Shown here piece after piece: positions 9,992 to 17,894 of a stretch of DNA of 20,019 nucleotides. Under the pieces are notes generated by a model, which worked only from the letters and a program-made list of their open reading frames with translations, was not told where the DNA came from and did no database searches. The first letter of the stretch is position 1; each line of letters begins with the position of its first letter. Origin of the DNA: Chara braunii (taxonomy: Eukaryota > Streptophyta > Charophyceae > Charales > Characeae). Where the stretch lies: positions 2,100,167-2,120,185 of the forward strand of contig BFEA01000198.1 of assembly GCA_003427395.1 (NCBI GenBank). Direction: 5' to 3'. The translations under genes were made by a program, and so were the position numbers.

Positions 9992-10208
9992 CGGGTTCCA
10001 ATTAGAAGCCTGAGAGGAACAAGTGGTTAAGGCAAGCTGACAGTCAATCTTCCCTAGGAGTAATCAATGCTGGTCAGGGCTCCTTCAGCTAGACGGAAGG
10101 AAGCGTTGAGTGGGTAATACGATGTATTCTTTCTGACTTCCGGGGGAATAGGAACTGGACTGACACTCCCCAGAATGGATATGGACAAGGACCATAAGGA
10201 CCTCTTTT

Positions 10209-10235
10209 AATAAATTGAAAAAAAAAAAAAAAAAA
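10209..10235 (+). terminator. LINE polyadenylation signal and poly(A) tail
   Basis: AATAAA at 10209-10214 is followed three bases later by 18 A's (10218-10235). The tail marks the 3' end of the reverse-transcribed LINE RNA. Confidence 0.8.
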
Positions 10236-10860
10236 GCAAGGCTGGCCACGTGTGTGTGCTTCAGCACCAAGTGCCCACACACCTGTCTGCCACCAAAGGG
10301 GCACACTTGCACATATACATATATACATGTATTTATTTGATTCATAAAATGGTGGAGGGCAAGAAGCAACTTACCTAAGACAGAGGACTCCAGCAAGAAA
10401 GCACCGACCCCACCCACCATAGGTCCGAAAAGACTTGGAGAGCCCTTCACGTCAGCCCACAAAATCACAAAACAGCATAACACAAAAGGCTCCACTAACA
10501 AAAGAGCACCGACCACACATGCCAATGGTCTATTTTTTTTTTTGAGAGCCCTCTGCGACGGCCTACAATGCCACCACAGATCAAAAGTACACCGCAGGAC
10601 CTGTACACAACACCAAGAGTGCCATGAACCTCCCCCTGCCGCAACCTGCAGAAGCGCATGATGTCGTAGTGCTACAGCGAGGCCATTTGCGAGAACTATG
10701 CCAAATTACACAAGATCTCCACACGGCACCAGGAGCGCTGCTGCTTAAAACACCCTAGAAGCCACCCTATTCTTCCATGTGCTCTGAAATAGCAGCCCGC
10801 GGGAATGGCACCCACAGCAAACACTCTCTGAGCCTCCTCACAGAGATATTGTGGCCAAAA
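10236..10860. other. No gene recognised
   Basis: The stretch holds a short TATACATATATACATGTAT segment near 10315, and a T-run at 10531-10542 that could be the tail of a minus-strand retroposon ending in the region to its right. No convincing coding, tRNA or terminal repeat was found. Confidence 0.4.
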
Positions 10861-11005
10861 CCCCAAACTCCCACCCCAGACATTGTGTGTGTGTGACACC
10901 CGCTACCCAGGAAGGCCCGCTTTTCCCCTGAAGTGGTAACCACAATAGGGTCGGGCTTTCCCTCCCAGACTGCAAGAAACTGGTATGGTATGAGGCCTTG
11001 TTAGG
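10861..11005. repeat. 145-bp direct repeat, left copy (assembly artefact)
   Basis: It is identical base for base to 11044-11188 and directly abuts the adapter. Natural duplications of this size usually show some divergence, and the adapter between the copies explains the duplication. Confidence 0.93.
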
Positions 11006-11043
11006 CTGTCTCTTATACACATCTAGATGTGTATAAGAGACAG
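11006..11043. other. Tn5/Nextera mate-pair junction adapter (synthetic)
   Basis: The 38 bp are the 19-bp Tn5 mosaic end CTGTCTCTTATACACATCT joined to its reverse complement AGATGTGTATAAGAGACAG. This is the circularisation junction of Nextera mate-pair libraries. Read on the minus strand it gives the peptide VSYTHLDVYKRQ, a recognisable adapter translation. It is not genomic. Confidence 0.98.
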
Positions 11044-11188
11044 CCCCAAACTCCCACCCCAGACATTGTGTGTGTGTGACACCCGCTACCCAGGAAGGCC
11101 CGCTTTTCCCCTGAAGTGGTAACCACAATAGGGTCGGGCTTTCCCTCCCAGACTGCAAGAAACTGGTATGGTATGAGGCCTTGTTAGG
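11044..11188. repeat. 145-bp direct repeat, right copy (assembly artefact)
   Basis: Second exact copy of 10861-11005. The true genome probably has one copy running straight into the sequence at 11189. Confidence 0.93.
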
Positions 11189-11318
11189 TGCTGCAGGTCA
11201 GGCTCATAGGCAGTGGTGGTTTGAGAGGGATAAACCACTAGGTTTCCTAACATTATTAATATCCACCAGGACTTGAACACATGATCCTTTTATCACAAGG
11301 GAGTAAGTCATTGGTTAC
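11189..11318 (-). repeat. tRNA-like fragment, possible second SINE
   Basis: On the minus strand GTGTTCAAGTCCTGG contains a B-box-like GTTCAAGTCC (11269-11278). The sequence before it (GGTAACCAATGACTT, then TTGTGATAAAAGGATCATG) resembles the D-loop to anticodon part of a tRNA, but an A-box is not clear. Its body may run into 10861-11188. Boundaries and target duplication were not found. Confidence 0.35.
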
Positions 11319-11861
11319 CTCTTTGATCCTTTGTGCCATCCTCTTCTCTTCTTGGATGTCCTCCGGTTTTCTGTTGTCAGGGACGGTGAATGTCTCCTTG
11401 TTCCGCGTAGCTTCCACTTCTCTCCATTGCTGAAATGCAATCATCTCAGCTTCAAGGATTCGCATCTTTTCGTCATCCAAAGGTGGATATTCAACGATCT
11501 GCCTAAAACACAAAGCAATTGGAGGGGGAGGTGGGGGTGGGGGTCGTGGTGGAGGAGCAATGATTCGAGGAATTATCACAGGGGCTGGTTCTGAAGAAAG
11601 CCACGTAGAGAGCTCCTCGTCCCCCACATCTCGATTGGCCATGGCATACGACAGGTATGTATCCTCAGCCTGCTCTTCCCAAATCTTGGGTCTGGATGGC
11701 TTTATTTCAGGGGGGAAAGGAGGAAACATGGTTGGGAGTTGCAGCGCTGGCAATCCGTCAGAGGCACTCCGGGGTCTTGGCATGCGAGCTGGAAGAATGG
11801 GGATTGATCGTGGCGCTGAACAGAATGGGAACTCTTGAGATAGGACAATGTGAGACAGCAC
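11256..11861 (-). CDS. Unidentified protein-coding region, possibly two exons
   Basis: I do not recognise the product. The minus-strand frame runs from a Met at 11861 to a stop near 11256. It has a proline-rich stretch (APPPRPPPPPPPP), then a charged, helix-like part (DDEKMRILEAEMIAF, EEKRMAQRIKE). The charged part matches an internal exon at 11502-11319, with acceptor TGCTTTGTGTTTTAG before it, donor GAG/GTAACC after it and 61 whole codons. The last codons before the stop would then be intron, overlapping the tRNA-like fragment. The Pro-rich codons just upstream could be the polypyrimidine end of an intron. A (CT)n tract lies upstream of the Met, as in some plant leaders. It could also be chance or an old transposon gene. 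Confidence 0.4.
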   Translation of the reverse strand: MLSHIVLSQEFPFCSAPRSIPILPARMPRPRSASDGLPALQLPTMFPPFPPEIKPSRPKIWEEQAEDTYLSYAMANRDVGDEELSTWLSSEPAPVIIPRIIAPPPRPPPPPPPPIALCFRQIVEYPPLDDEKMRILEAEMIAFQQWREVEATRNKETFTVPDNRKPEDIQEEKRMAQRIKEVTNDLLPCDKRIMCSSPGGY

Positions 11862-12005
11862 GCCTGCGTCACTGTGATCATGAGAAAGAATGGTAGGGTG
11901 TGGCAGTGGTGGTCGTGGAAGTCATGGTGTATGTGGGTGCGCAAGGAGGAGGTAAGGAGAGGCAGGAGGAGGAGGGAGGAGGAGAGATTGAGAGACAACG
12001 GCAGG

Positions 12006-12011
12006 CACACA

Positions 12012-12099
<88 letters not shown>
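12006..12099. repeat. Compound (CA)n(AG)n microsatellite
   Basis: About 11 CA units (12006-12028) pass directly into about 35 AG units (12029-12099) without interruption. Confidence 0.97.
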
Positions 12100-12101
<2 letters not shown>

Positions 12102-12275
12102 AGCAGCCATGCTGTTTTACTGCTGAACAAACCAGATTGACCGCACCCGACAAAGCCATGTGAAGATGCAAACCAGTGCAGGAATGATATGCAGTTTTCA
12201 GAAAAAGCAACATGTCTTCTCTGTCCATGTTTCAAGAGTTTGCATGCTCTCGGACCAGACAAATAGCCTGTATAC

Positions 12276-12794
12276 CATCCCTGCCGACCACTGACCCCGA
12301 CCGCCGACCGTATTGCAGCCGACCAGTAGGGCCGACCAGTCAGAAAACAACCATCCACAGATTTTTTTCCAAATCTGAGTTGGGGGCTGTATTGGGCTTG
12401 CTGAGTACAGCCCAAATCCGCTGAGAAACTTTTGGGGATGGGGGGGAGGGTATGGGGGGGTTGGCGTTGGAGTATAGGGGGGGTAAGGGGGGGATAGGGG
12501 TGATATAGGGGGGTATAGGGGTGATATAGGGGGTATTGGGGCGGGTAATAAGGGTGTTGGGGGCGTTTTGGGGATGTGGGGGGGTTGTATGGGGGTATTG
12601 GGGGCCGCTATGGGGGTGTTGGTGGTGTTATTAGGGGTTCTGAACCCCAAAGGATTTTTTTCAATTATATTATTTTTTTTTGCGGGGTGCCGACGACCCC
12701 CAACCAGTAGGTGCCGACCAGCCAATCGGTCGGCGGGTCGGCAGCCGACCAGTCAAGGGCTGCCGGCTGCCGACCGTCGGGGGGTGCAACACTT
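12276..12794. mobile_element. Candidate non-autonomous DNA element with GCCGACC-rich ends
   Basis: The 8-mer CTGTATAC occurs at 12268-12275 and 12795-12802 and brackets 519 bp. Both ends are packed with CCGACC/GGTCGG motifs (12282-12345 and 12690-12780), with a G-rich core between. The layout matches the hAT-like elements at 14672 and 15305. However, the outermost bases on the two sides do not form a clear terminal inverted repeat, so this is a candidate only. Confidence 0.42.
12431..12640 (+). repeat. G-rich degenerate minisatellite
   Basis: Many runs of 4-7 G's are spaced by TAT, TGATATA, TA or GTT on the plus strand, giving dozens of possible G-quadruplex combinations. A 15-nt palindrome, GGGGTTCTGAACCCC, closes it at 12634-12648. 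The minus strand translates to Pro-rich sequence with no domain. Confidence 0.85.
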
Positions 12795-12967
12795 CTGTAT
12801 ACACTCATAACTAGGGTGCCTTGTTTTCAGGAGAAGACTGTCCTCCCATTTTTGGCAGGTCAAAGAGATCCTCATGCCACCCATCATCATCTAAGTCATG
12901 TTCACTTGTTTTGACCATCTTTTCTTCTCTGTGTCTATCATCCACATCTTACAGAAAGATCTCCAGT

Positions 12968-13090
12968 TTAAGTCCACACCCAATTTGACTATCTTAATAT
13001 CTTCAATTTTAAGTCCACACTCAATTGGACTATTTTAGTATCTTCAAGTTTAAGTCCACGTTCAATTTGACCATCTTTTTTAGCATAAAA
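12968..13090. repeat. 41-bp tandem repeat, about three units
   Basis: AAGTCCAC starts at 12970, 13011 and 13052, exactly 41 bp apart. Each is followed by CAATTTGAC or CAATTGGAC, then a CATC/TATC-type tail. Looser copies of the AAGTCCACG and TTGACCATCT parts recur at about 13105 and 13165-13202. Confidence 0.85.
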
Positions 13091-13288
13091 GGTCCACGCT
13101 CACCAATTTGACTGTCTTAGTATCTTCCCTTCCATGCGGTCATTGAGATCGGAATACATATCCCACACCTCCAGTCCAAGTCCACGCTTAAATTGACCAT
13201 CTCTTGCAAATGGTCAAAGTGATTGGAATATCTTTTCTATTTTCCCCCCTCTTAGCTACCGTCTTCATCCGAATAGAACGCCCGGTCT

Positions 13289-13920
13289 TTTTTCTTTTTT
13301 TTTTTTGGGACAAATGCTCCAGTCTATTCATGGGGAGCAACACGTGCTGGGAACCGGGCCCAGCGTCCCATATAGAAATATACAAATGATTTAAAGTGCC
13401 AAGGCCATTACCTGGCTCCGGCCAAGAACAGCCTGAGAACTATGGTTCAGGAAAATTTAGAAAAACACCGGATAGCTGCTAACCTGCCAACCTATTACTA
13501 GGCTACTCAAGCAGCAATTAGTGGAAGTCCCTCAAATACTCAGACCCCTGGAAGCCCCCACAAAAACACTCTAAAATTCTCTAATACTGTCTTCTTCCCT
13601 GCCGAGCTCTCCCAGGCCTCATGCCCCCACCCTGTTGGGTTACAGGGCAACACGACTCACCCCAGCTCCGGCCAGCGTCGTCCCGACAGCAACCCTTGGT
13701 TTTCCCTTGAGATGCCCGGCCCAAAGCATCCCCAGATCTCTCTACCAGGCCTCACGCTCCTGCTATTAGCAGGTTACAGGGCAATCCCCCAGCACCGGCC
13801 AGCGTCGTTCTAGCATCGAAAAAACAACAGATCTATGAGAAAACAGCATCAAGGAAGCCTAGACTGCTTTGCAAGAAGTCCCCAGAGTCCTAAAGAATTC
13901 TCAAGACTACCAAAAGTATC
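13289..13920 (-). mobile_element. Poly(A) retroposon, family A, copy 2
   Basis: A T-rich start (13289-13306) is followed by GGGACAAATGCTCC, GGGAACCGGGCCCAGCG and the repeated AGGCCTCA and AGGTTACAGGGCAA blocks. It is collinear with 5745-6335 with moderate divergence. No clear target duplication was found, and the right end is set where the similarity to copy 1 fades. Like copy 1 it encodes nothing recognisable. Confidence 0.75.
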
Positions 13921-14663
13921 AAGAACCATCTCGAGAATAGAATAAGCATTTTTATCACTCTATCTAGACCGAACGTTGCAACAAATGCAACTATAATGAC
14001 CGGGTATTCTATTTGGGTGAAGACGGTAGACCTCATGGCCCTGACTCATTCCTATCCTGGGGACACGTCACTTCAGTTCCTTCTCCACCAGCTAGTCTGA
14101 AATGTGACACATTCCAACTAGTACACTAGGCACGATGTGCTATTGGTTTTTGAACAAGCGATGGTTATTTGATAAGTTTTTTAATGATTTTATAGCTAAT
14201 CATTTTTACATTTTAGGTATGAAGTTTCTTTGAAAAATTTAGACAAAGGTGCTATTTCCATTTTGGGTCCCTATGAAATTTCCACCACATTTCACCTCAG
14301 AACCACACGTGACAGTTTCCCATCATGCAGCTCGCCCGCCAGAACATCAGCCTTGTTTATGGGCTCGGGAAGGGAAGCTGACAAACAGCTTCGCTTCGCA
14401 CCTTCCGATTCTTAATTGTCCGGAATCAATCTCACGTGTAGCTAGAATATTGATTTCCTAACCTTGCACTGTTCTCAGCAGACGCTTCACGTCTGATCTG
14501 ATGCCATATAAGAGAATCGCAGATATCCGGAAAAGGCTTTAAGCCATTATGAATTCTCTTTTTGTTTTACAGAGCTTTTGATGATCAATCTCTCAAAGTC
14601 AAAGCAATCTAATATACTCGGAAAAAAACAAAGGTCGTAGGCTCGCTAGCTAGAGAAAGATTA
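13921..14663. other. No gene recognised
   Basis: Ordinary-complexity sequence with two CACGTG-type cores (ACACGTGA at 14306, TCACGTGT near 14432) and a TATA-like CATATAAGAG near 14507. These could belong to a plant promoter, but no following coding exon was found on either strand. Confidence 0.3.
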
Positions 14664-14671
14664 ATCACTAC

Positions 14672-15024
14672 CTACGTAGCACCGTGTTCGTGTTCGGAGG
14701 CGAACGCGAACAAGGGCCCAAAACCCTCCGAACGCAGACACAAAAAAATATTTAAAAAAAAAAAAAAAAAAAGTTCTCAAAAAAATCTGAAACAAATATA
14801 TGTTATGTAAAATAACAATACAAGCAACTTTTGCCTTGGAGTCATGTTCAAATTCGTATTCAACCATGAGTTAAAAATCAAAAACCGAAAACATTTTATT
14901 TTTTATTTTATTTTTACGGAAAAAAATATGTTCGCCCGAACATATTCGCGAGCTGTTCGCGCGAACGCGCGAACACGTTTGCGTGAACGTGAAGGGGAGC
15001 AAACACATTCGCCGTGGTACGCAG
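14672..15024. mobile_element. hAT-like MITE with 8-bp target duplication
   Basis: The 353 bp are flanked by perfect ATCACTAC repeats (14664-14671 and 15025-15032). The ends CTACGTAGCACCGTG and, reversed, CTGCGTACCACGGCG match at 11 of 15 positions. Just inside both ends lie clusters of GTTCG/CGAAC (about 14688-14735 and 14930-15000), resembling subterminal transposase-binding arrays. It carries no ORF of note. An 8-bp duplication and short TIRs are the marks of the hAT superfamily; the name is inferred because no transposase is present. Confidence 0.8.
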
Positions 15025-15032
15025 ATCACTAC

Positions 15033-15296
15033 AATCATACTTTTTTCAATTTTTTCAAGCATCACTTTAGTTTTTGGCGCATTGGTTATAAGTTCTGGTG
15101 ATTTAAGATAAATGTCGATACGTGTTATCATATTATTGACTTATTACGTTTCATAAAGTAATTGGTATAAGAATTAGATAGCAAAAAAAAAACAAGAGTA
15201 GATATCCCATGAACAAAGTCATAGTTTCATCCTCGGCTTGATTAACTTTGATATGAAGTACAAAAAATCATAAAAGCTACTAAAGTAAGCAATGTG
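15033..15296. other. Non-coding flank ending in a partial 255-bp repeat unit
   Basis: AT-rich sequence without a gene. From about 15236, TTGATTAACTTTGATATG, ATGAAGTACAAAAAA and AAGCAATGTGGT match the end of the tandem unit at 19228-19482, so this is the left half of a repeat array split by the next element. Confidence 0.7.
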
Positions 15297-15472
15297 GTAA
15301 AAAACTAGGTTACCTGTCCGGACATCCGGGACCCCGGGAACGGTCCGGGTTGTCCGACCGGACCACCGGGCCGGTGGTCCGATGTCCGACAATGGTCCGG
15401 CCTTAGTGGAAAATAGTGGCCATTAGTGTTAGGGGGATCTGGGGGGTTGCAGGGTGTCGCAGGGTATTAAGG

Positions 15473-15517
15473 GGCCCTGCTGGACCTCGGTCCCCGCAGG
15501 CCGAGGTCAGCAGGGCC
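15473..15517. repeat. Strong hairpin in left-end module
   Basis: GGCCCTGCTGGACCTCGG pairs with CCGAGGTCAGCAGGGCC around a 10-nt loop with one bulged base. The same structure recurs at 16517-16561, where one substitution only moves the bulge. Confidence 0.85.
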
Positions 15518-15537
15518 AAAAAAAATCGAAACACAAA

Positions 15538-15589
15538 AGGCCCGACTTGGGCCATCCGATCGATCCGATCGACGGCCCAGGTCGGGCCT
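15538..15589. repeat. 16-bp-arm inverted repeat in left-end module
   Basis: AGGCCCGACTTGGGCC and GGCCCAGGTCGGGCCT form arms with one mismatch around a 20-bp loop made of CGATC units. It is kept at 16582-16633 in the second copy. Confidence 0.85.
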
Positions 15590-15816
15590 GAATTCGAATT
15601 CGAATTCGGGCCGGAACCGCCCGCCCGCGCCCTCCGGCAGGCCCCCCCCCCGTCGCTGTACACCACGACCGACGCGTCGACGAGCACGTGTGTGCGCTCG
15701 CGCGGACGCGGCACCCCAGCCCCGCCATCGTCGACGCCATTTCCAGGTAAGTCTCGACGTCGTCACCCTTCCTCCTCCTCTACCTCCATCGTCTCTCCTC
15801 GTCGTCCTCGTCATCC

Positions 15817-15885
15817 TCTTCTTCTTCTTCTTCTTCTTCTTCTTCTTCTTCTTCTTCTTCTTCTTCTTCATTTTACTTCTTCATT

Positions 15886-15918
<33 letters not shown>

Positions 15919-16022
15919 CTTCTTCTTCTTCTTCTTCTTCTTCTTCTTCTTCTTCTCCTCCTCTTCTTCTTCTATTCTTCTTCTTCTTCTTCTTCTTCTT
16001 CTTCTTCTTCTTCTTCTTCTTC
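15817..16022 (+). repeat. (TTC)n microsatellite tracts
   Basis: Three long TTC runs are separated by short breaks (ATTTTACTTCTTCATTTTAC near 15870, CTCCTCCTC near 15956). The minus strand is (GAA)n. Poly-Ser, poly-Phe or poly-Leu translations are by-products. Confidence 0.95.
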
Positions 16023-16049
16023 GCCTTGTCTTCTTCTCCATCGTCTCCT

Positions 16050-16348
16050 NCAGCGCCAAAAAAAAAAAAAAAACCTCAAAAAATTCCGGGAAAAACATAT
16101 GTTGTGTAGGATTGAAATACAAACGACTTTTGGCTGAGGGTCACATTATAATTCCTCACAGAATCGGAGATAAAAAAGAAAATAACAGAATCACACAAAG
16201 GCACCCCCCTTTAGACCCCTTTAGGCACTTTAAAATCAATTTATACCCCCCTCCCCCACCCTTGACAGCCAACTCGCAAAAAACGAAATGAGACCGGATT
16301 TGGAGTCCTCTGGGACAGCGCAGAAAACTAAAAAAAAAAAAAAAAAAC
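16050..16348. other. Spacer between the two left-end modules
   Basis: It begins with a single N and an A-run and ends with an 18-base A-run just before the second CTAGGTTACC. ACATATGTTGTGTAGG then ACAAACGACTTTTGG (about 16097-16133) resembles 14806-14840 in the MITE. No gene seen. Confidence 0.55.
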
Positions 16349-16918
16349 CTAGGTTACCTGTCCGGACGTCCGGGACCCCGGGAACGGTCCGGGTTGTCCG
16401 ACCGGACCACCGGGCCGGTGGTCCGATGTCCGACAATGGTCCGGCCTTAGCGGAAAATAGTGGCCATTAGTGTTAGGGGGATCTGGGGGGTTGGAGGGTG
16501 TCGCGGGGTATTAAGGGGCCCTGCTGGACCTCGGTCCCCGCAGGCCGAGGCCAGCAGGGCCAAAAAAAATCGAAACACAAAAGGCCCGACTTGGGCCGTC
16601 CGATCGATCCGATCGACGGCCCAGGTCGGGCCTGAATTCAAATTCGAATTCGGGCGGGAACCACCCGCCCGCGCCCGCCGGCAGCCCCCCCCCCCGTCGC
16701 TGTACACCACGACCGACGCTTCGACGAGCACGTGTGTGCGCTCGCAAGGACGCGGCACCCCAGCCCCGCCATCGTCGACGCCATCTCCAGGTAAGTCTCG
16801 ACGTCATCACCCTTCCTCCTCCTCTCCCTCCATCGTCTCTCCTCGTCGTCCTTGTCGTCCTCTTCTTCTTCTTCTTCTTCTTCTTCTTCTTCTTCTTCTT
16901 CATTCTACTTCTTCATTC

Positions 16919-16950
<32 letters not shown>

Positions 16951-17000
16951 CTTCTTCGTCGTCGTCGCCTTGTCTTCTTCTCCATCGTCTCCTTTTCCTC
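16349..17000. repeat. Left-end module, copy 2, with second terminal repeat
   Basis: It starts with CTAGGTTACC (16349-16358) and repeats 15305-16045 in order, including both hairpins and the CAG/GTAAGT at 16788. There is no matching right end nearby and no target duplication beside it. Confidence 0.88.
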
Positions 17001-17245
17001 CTCCTCCTCCTCCTCCTCCTCCTCCTCCTCTTCTTCTTCTTCTTCTTCTTCTTCTTCTTCTTCTTCATCTTCTTCGTCTTCTTCGTCTTCTTCTTCATCG
17101 CCTGGTCCTCCTCCTCCTCCTCCTCCTCCTCCTCCTCCTCCAACCCCTCTTCTTCTTCTTCTTCTTCATCGCCTTATCTTCTTCTCCATCGTCTCCTTTT
17201 GCTCCTCCTCCTCCTCCTCCTCTTCTTCTTCTTCTTCTTCTTCTT
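16861..17245 (+). repeat. Mixed (TTC)n, (TCC)n and (TTCGTC) microsatellites
   Basis: Blocks of TTC (16861-16960, about 17029-17098 and 17221-17244) alternate with TCC blocks (about 16996-17029, 17106-17142, 17202-17220). The strand is almost wholly pyrimidine. Confidence 0.93.
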
Positions 17246-17615
17246 AACCGCCTCGTCCTCCTCCTCCTCCAACTCCTCCTCCGACTCCACCTCCGTCGTC
17301 TACTCCTCGTCGTCCTCCTCTTCGTCCATCGTCTCCTTTTCCTCCTCCTCCTCTTCCCCCTCCTCCTCGTCCTCCATCGCGCCGACCTCCTATTCCGCCA
17401 TCTCCGACTCATCGTCCTCCACGTCGGAACCATCCTCCCGTGACCCGTGTACGCCCGCTCCCCACGGCTCCCGCAAGCTCCCCCTCCCTCCGCCGACCCG
17501 TTTCGCCCGCCTGTGTCCCTCCCGCCTTTGCCCCAGTCTCGTAAGTTCCCCCTTGCGTCCCGCCCGCCACTTCGCCAGCCCGCGGGCTTCACACCCGCCA
17601 TAGCGTAATCAATCA
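17245..17615 (+). repeat. C-rich block, copy 1 of a 906-bp-spaced duplication
   Basis: It matches 18151-18521 at a constant offset of 906 bp with few differences, including CTCATCGTCCTCCACGTCGG, TCTCGTAAGTTCCCC and ACACCCGCCATAGCG, and then enters an (AATC)n tract. Its long open frames are Ser/Pro/Arg-rich and low in complexity; I do not call them genes. Confidence 0.9.
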
Positions 17616-17619
17616 ATCT

Positions 17620-17649
<30 letters not shown>

Positions 17650-17692
<43 letters not shown>

Positions 17693-17894
17693 CCAACCAA
17701 TCAACCAACCAATCAATCAATCAATCAATCGATCAACCAATCAAACATTCAATGAATACGTGAACGGATCCGTCGTTTTCGACGGATCTTGAAACAAGGA
17801 TCCGTCGAAAACGACGGATCCGTTCACGTATTCATTGAATGTTTGATTGGTTGATCGATTGATTGATTGATTGATTGGTTGGTTGATTGGTTGG

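Larger units (their letters stand above)
2860..10235 (+). mobile_element. Degenerate plant-type LINE (non-LTR retrotransposon), split by two later insertions
   Basis: The order is complete for an L1-type LINE: an ORF1-like frame, AP-like endonuclease, reverse transcriptase, a CCHC-like zinc tail, AATAAA at 10209-10214 and an 18-base poly(A) at 10218-10235. The 5' boundary is approximate, and I found no convincing target duplication. Frameshifts and in-frame stops are scattered throughout, for example 4698, 5173, 5415, 7383 and 8141. It carries a minus-strand retroposon (5726-6599) and a SINE-like element (6781-7271). Without both insertions it would be about 6 kb, normal for a plant LINE. It is inactive as it stands. 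Confidence 0.9.
15305..16049. repeat. Left-end module, copy 1
   Basis: It matches 16349-17000 at a constant 1044-bp offset with only scattered substitutions up to the (TTC)n tracts. It holds the GTCCGG cluster, hairpins at 15473-15517 and 15538-15589, a triple GAATTC run near 15589-15607 and the splice-donor-like CAG/GTAAGT at 15744. It ends at a single N (16050). Confidence 0.9.

Noticed and set aside
10838-11158. A 106-residue minus-strand frame
   Set aside because: It runs through the Nextera junction and contains the adapter peptide, and its two halves repeat each other.
11702-12415. A 237-residue minus-strand frame
   Set aside because: Its core is Leu-Ser and Val-Cys runs from the (AG)n(CA)n microsatellite, and it overlaps the better candidate in another frame.
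12276-12794. Calling this a certain hAT element
   Set aside because: The 8-bp repeat is there, but the terminal bases do not form a clear inverted repeat, so it is kept as a candidate only.
13271-13941. GAATAGAA as a target duplication of the second retroposon copy
   Set aside because: The left GAATAGAA is separated from the T-run by several bases, and the position on the right does not match a clear element end.
15416-17603. Long open frames of Ser, Phe, Leu, Pro and Arg
   Set aside because: They are translations of (TTC)n, (TCC)n and C-rich repeats in all frames, with no domain and no non-repetitive core.
17607-17735. Regular (AATC)n repeats as a possible CRISPR array
   Set aside because: They are four-base units without spacers, a plain microsatellite in a eukaryotic setting.
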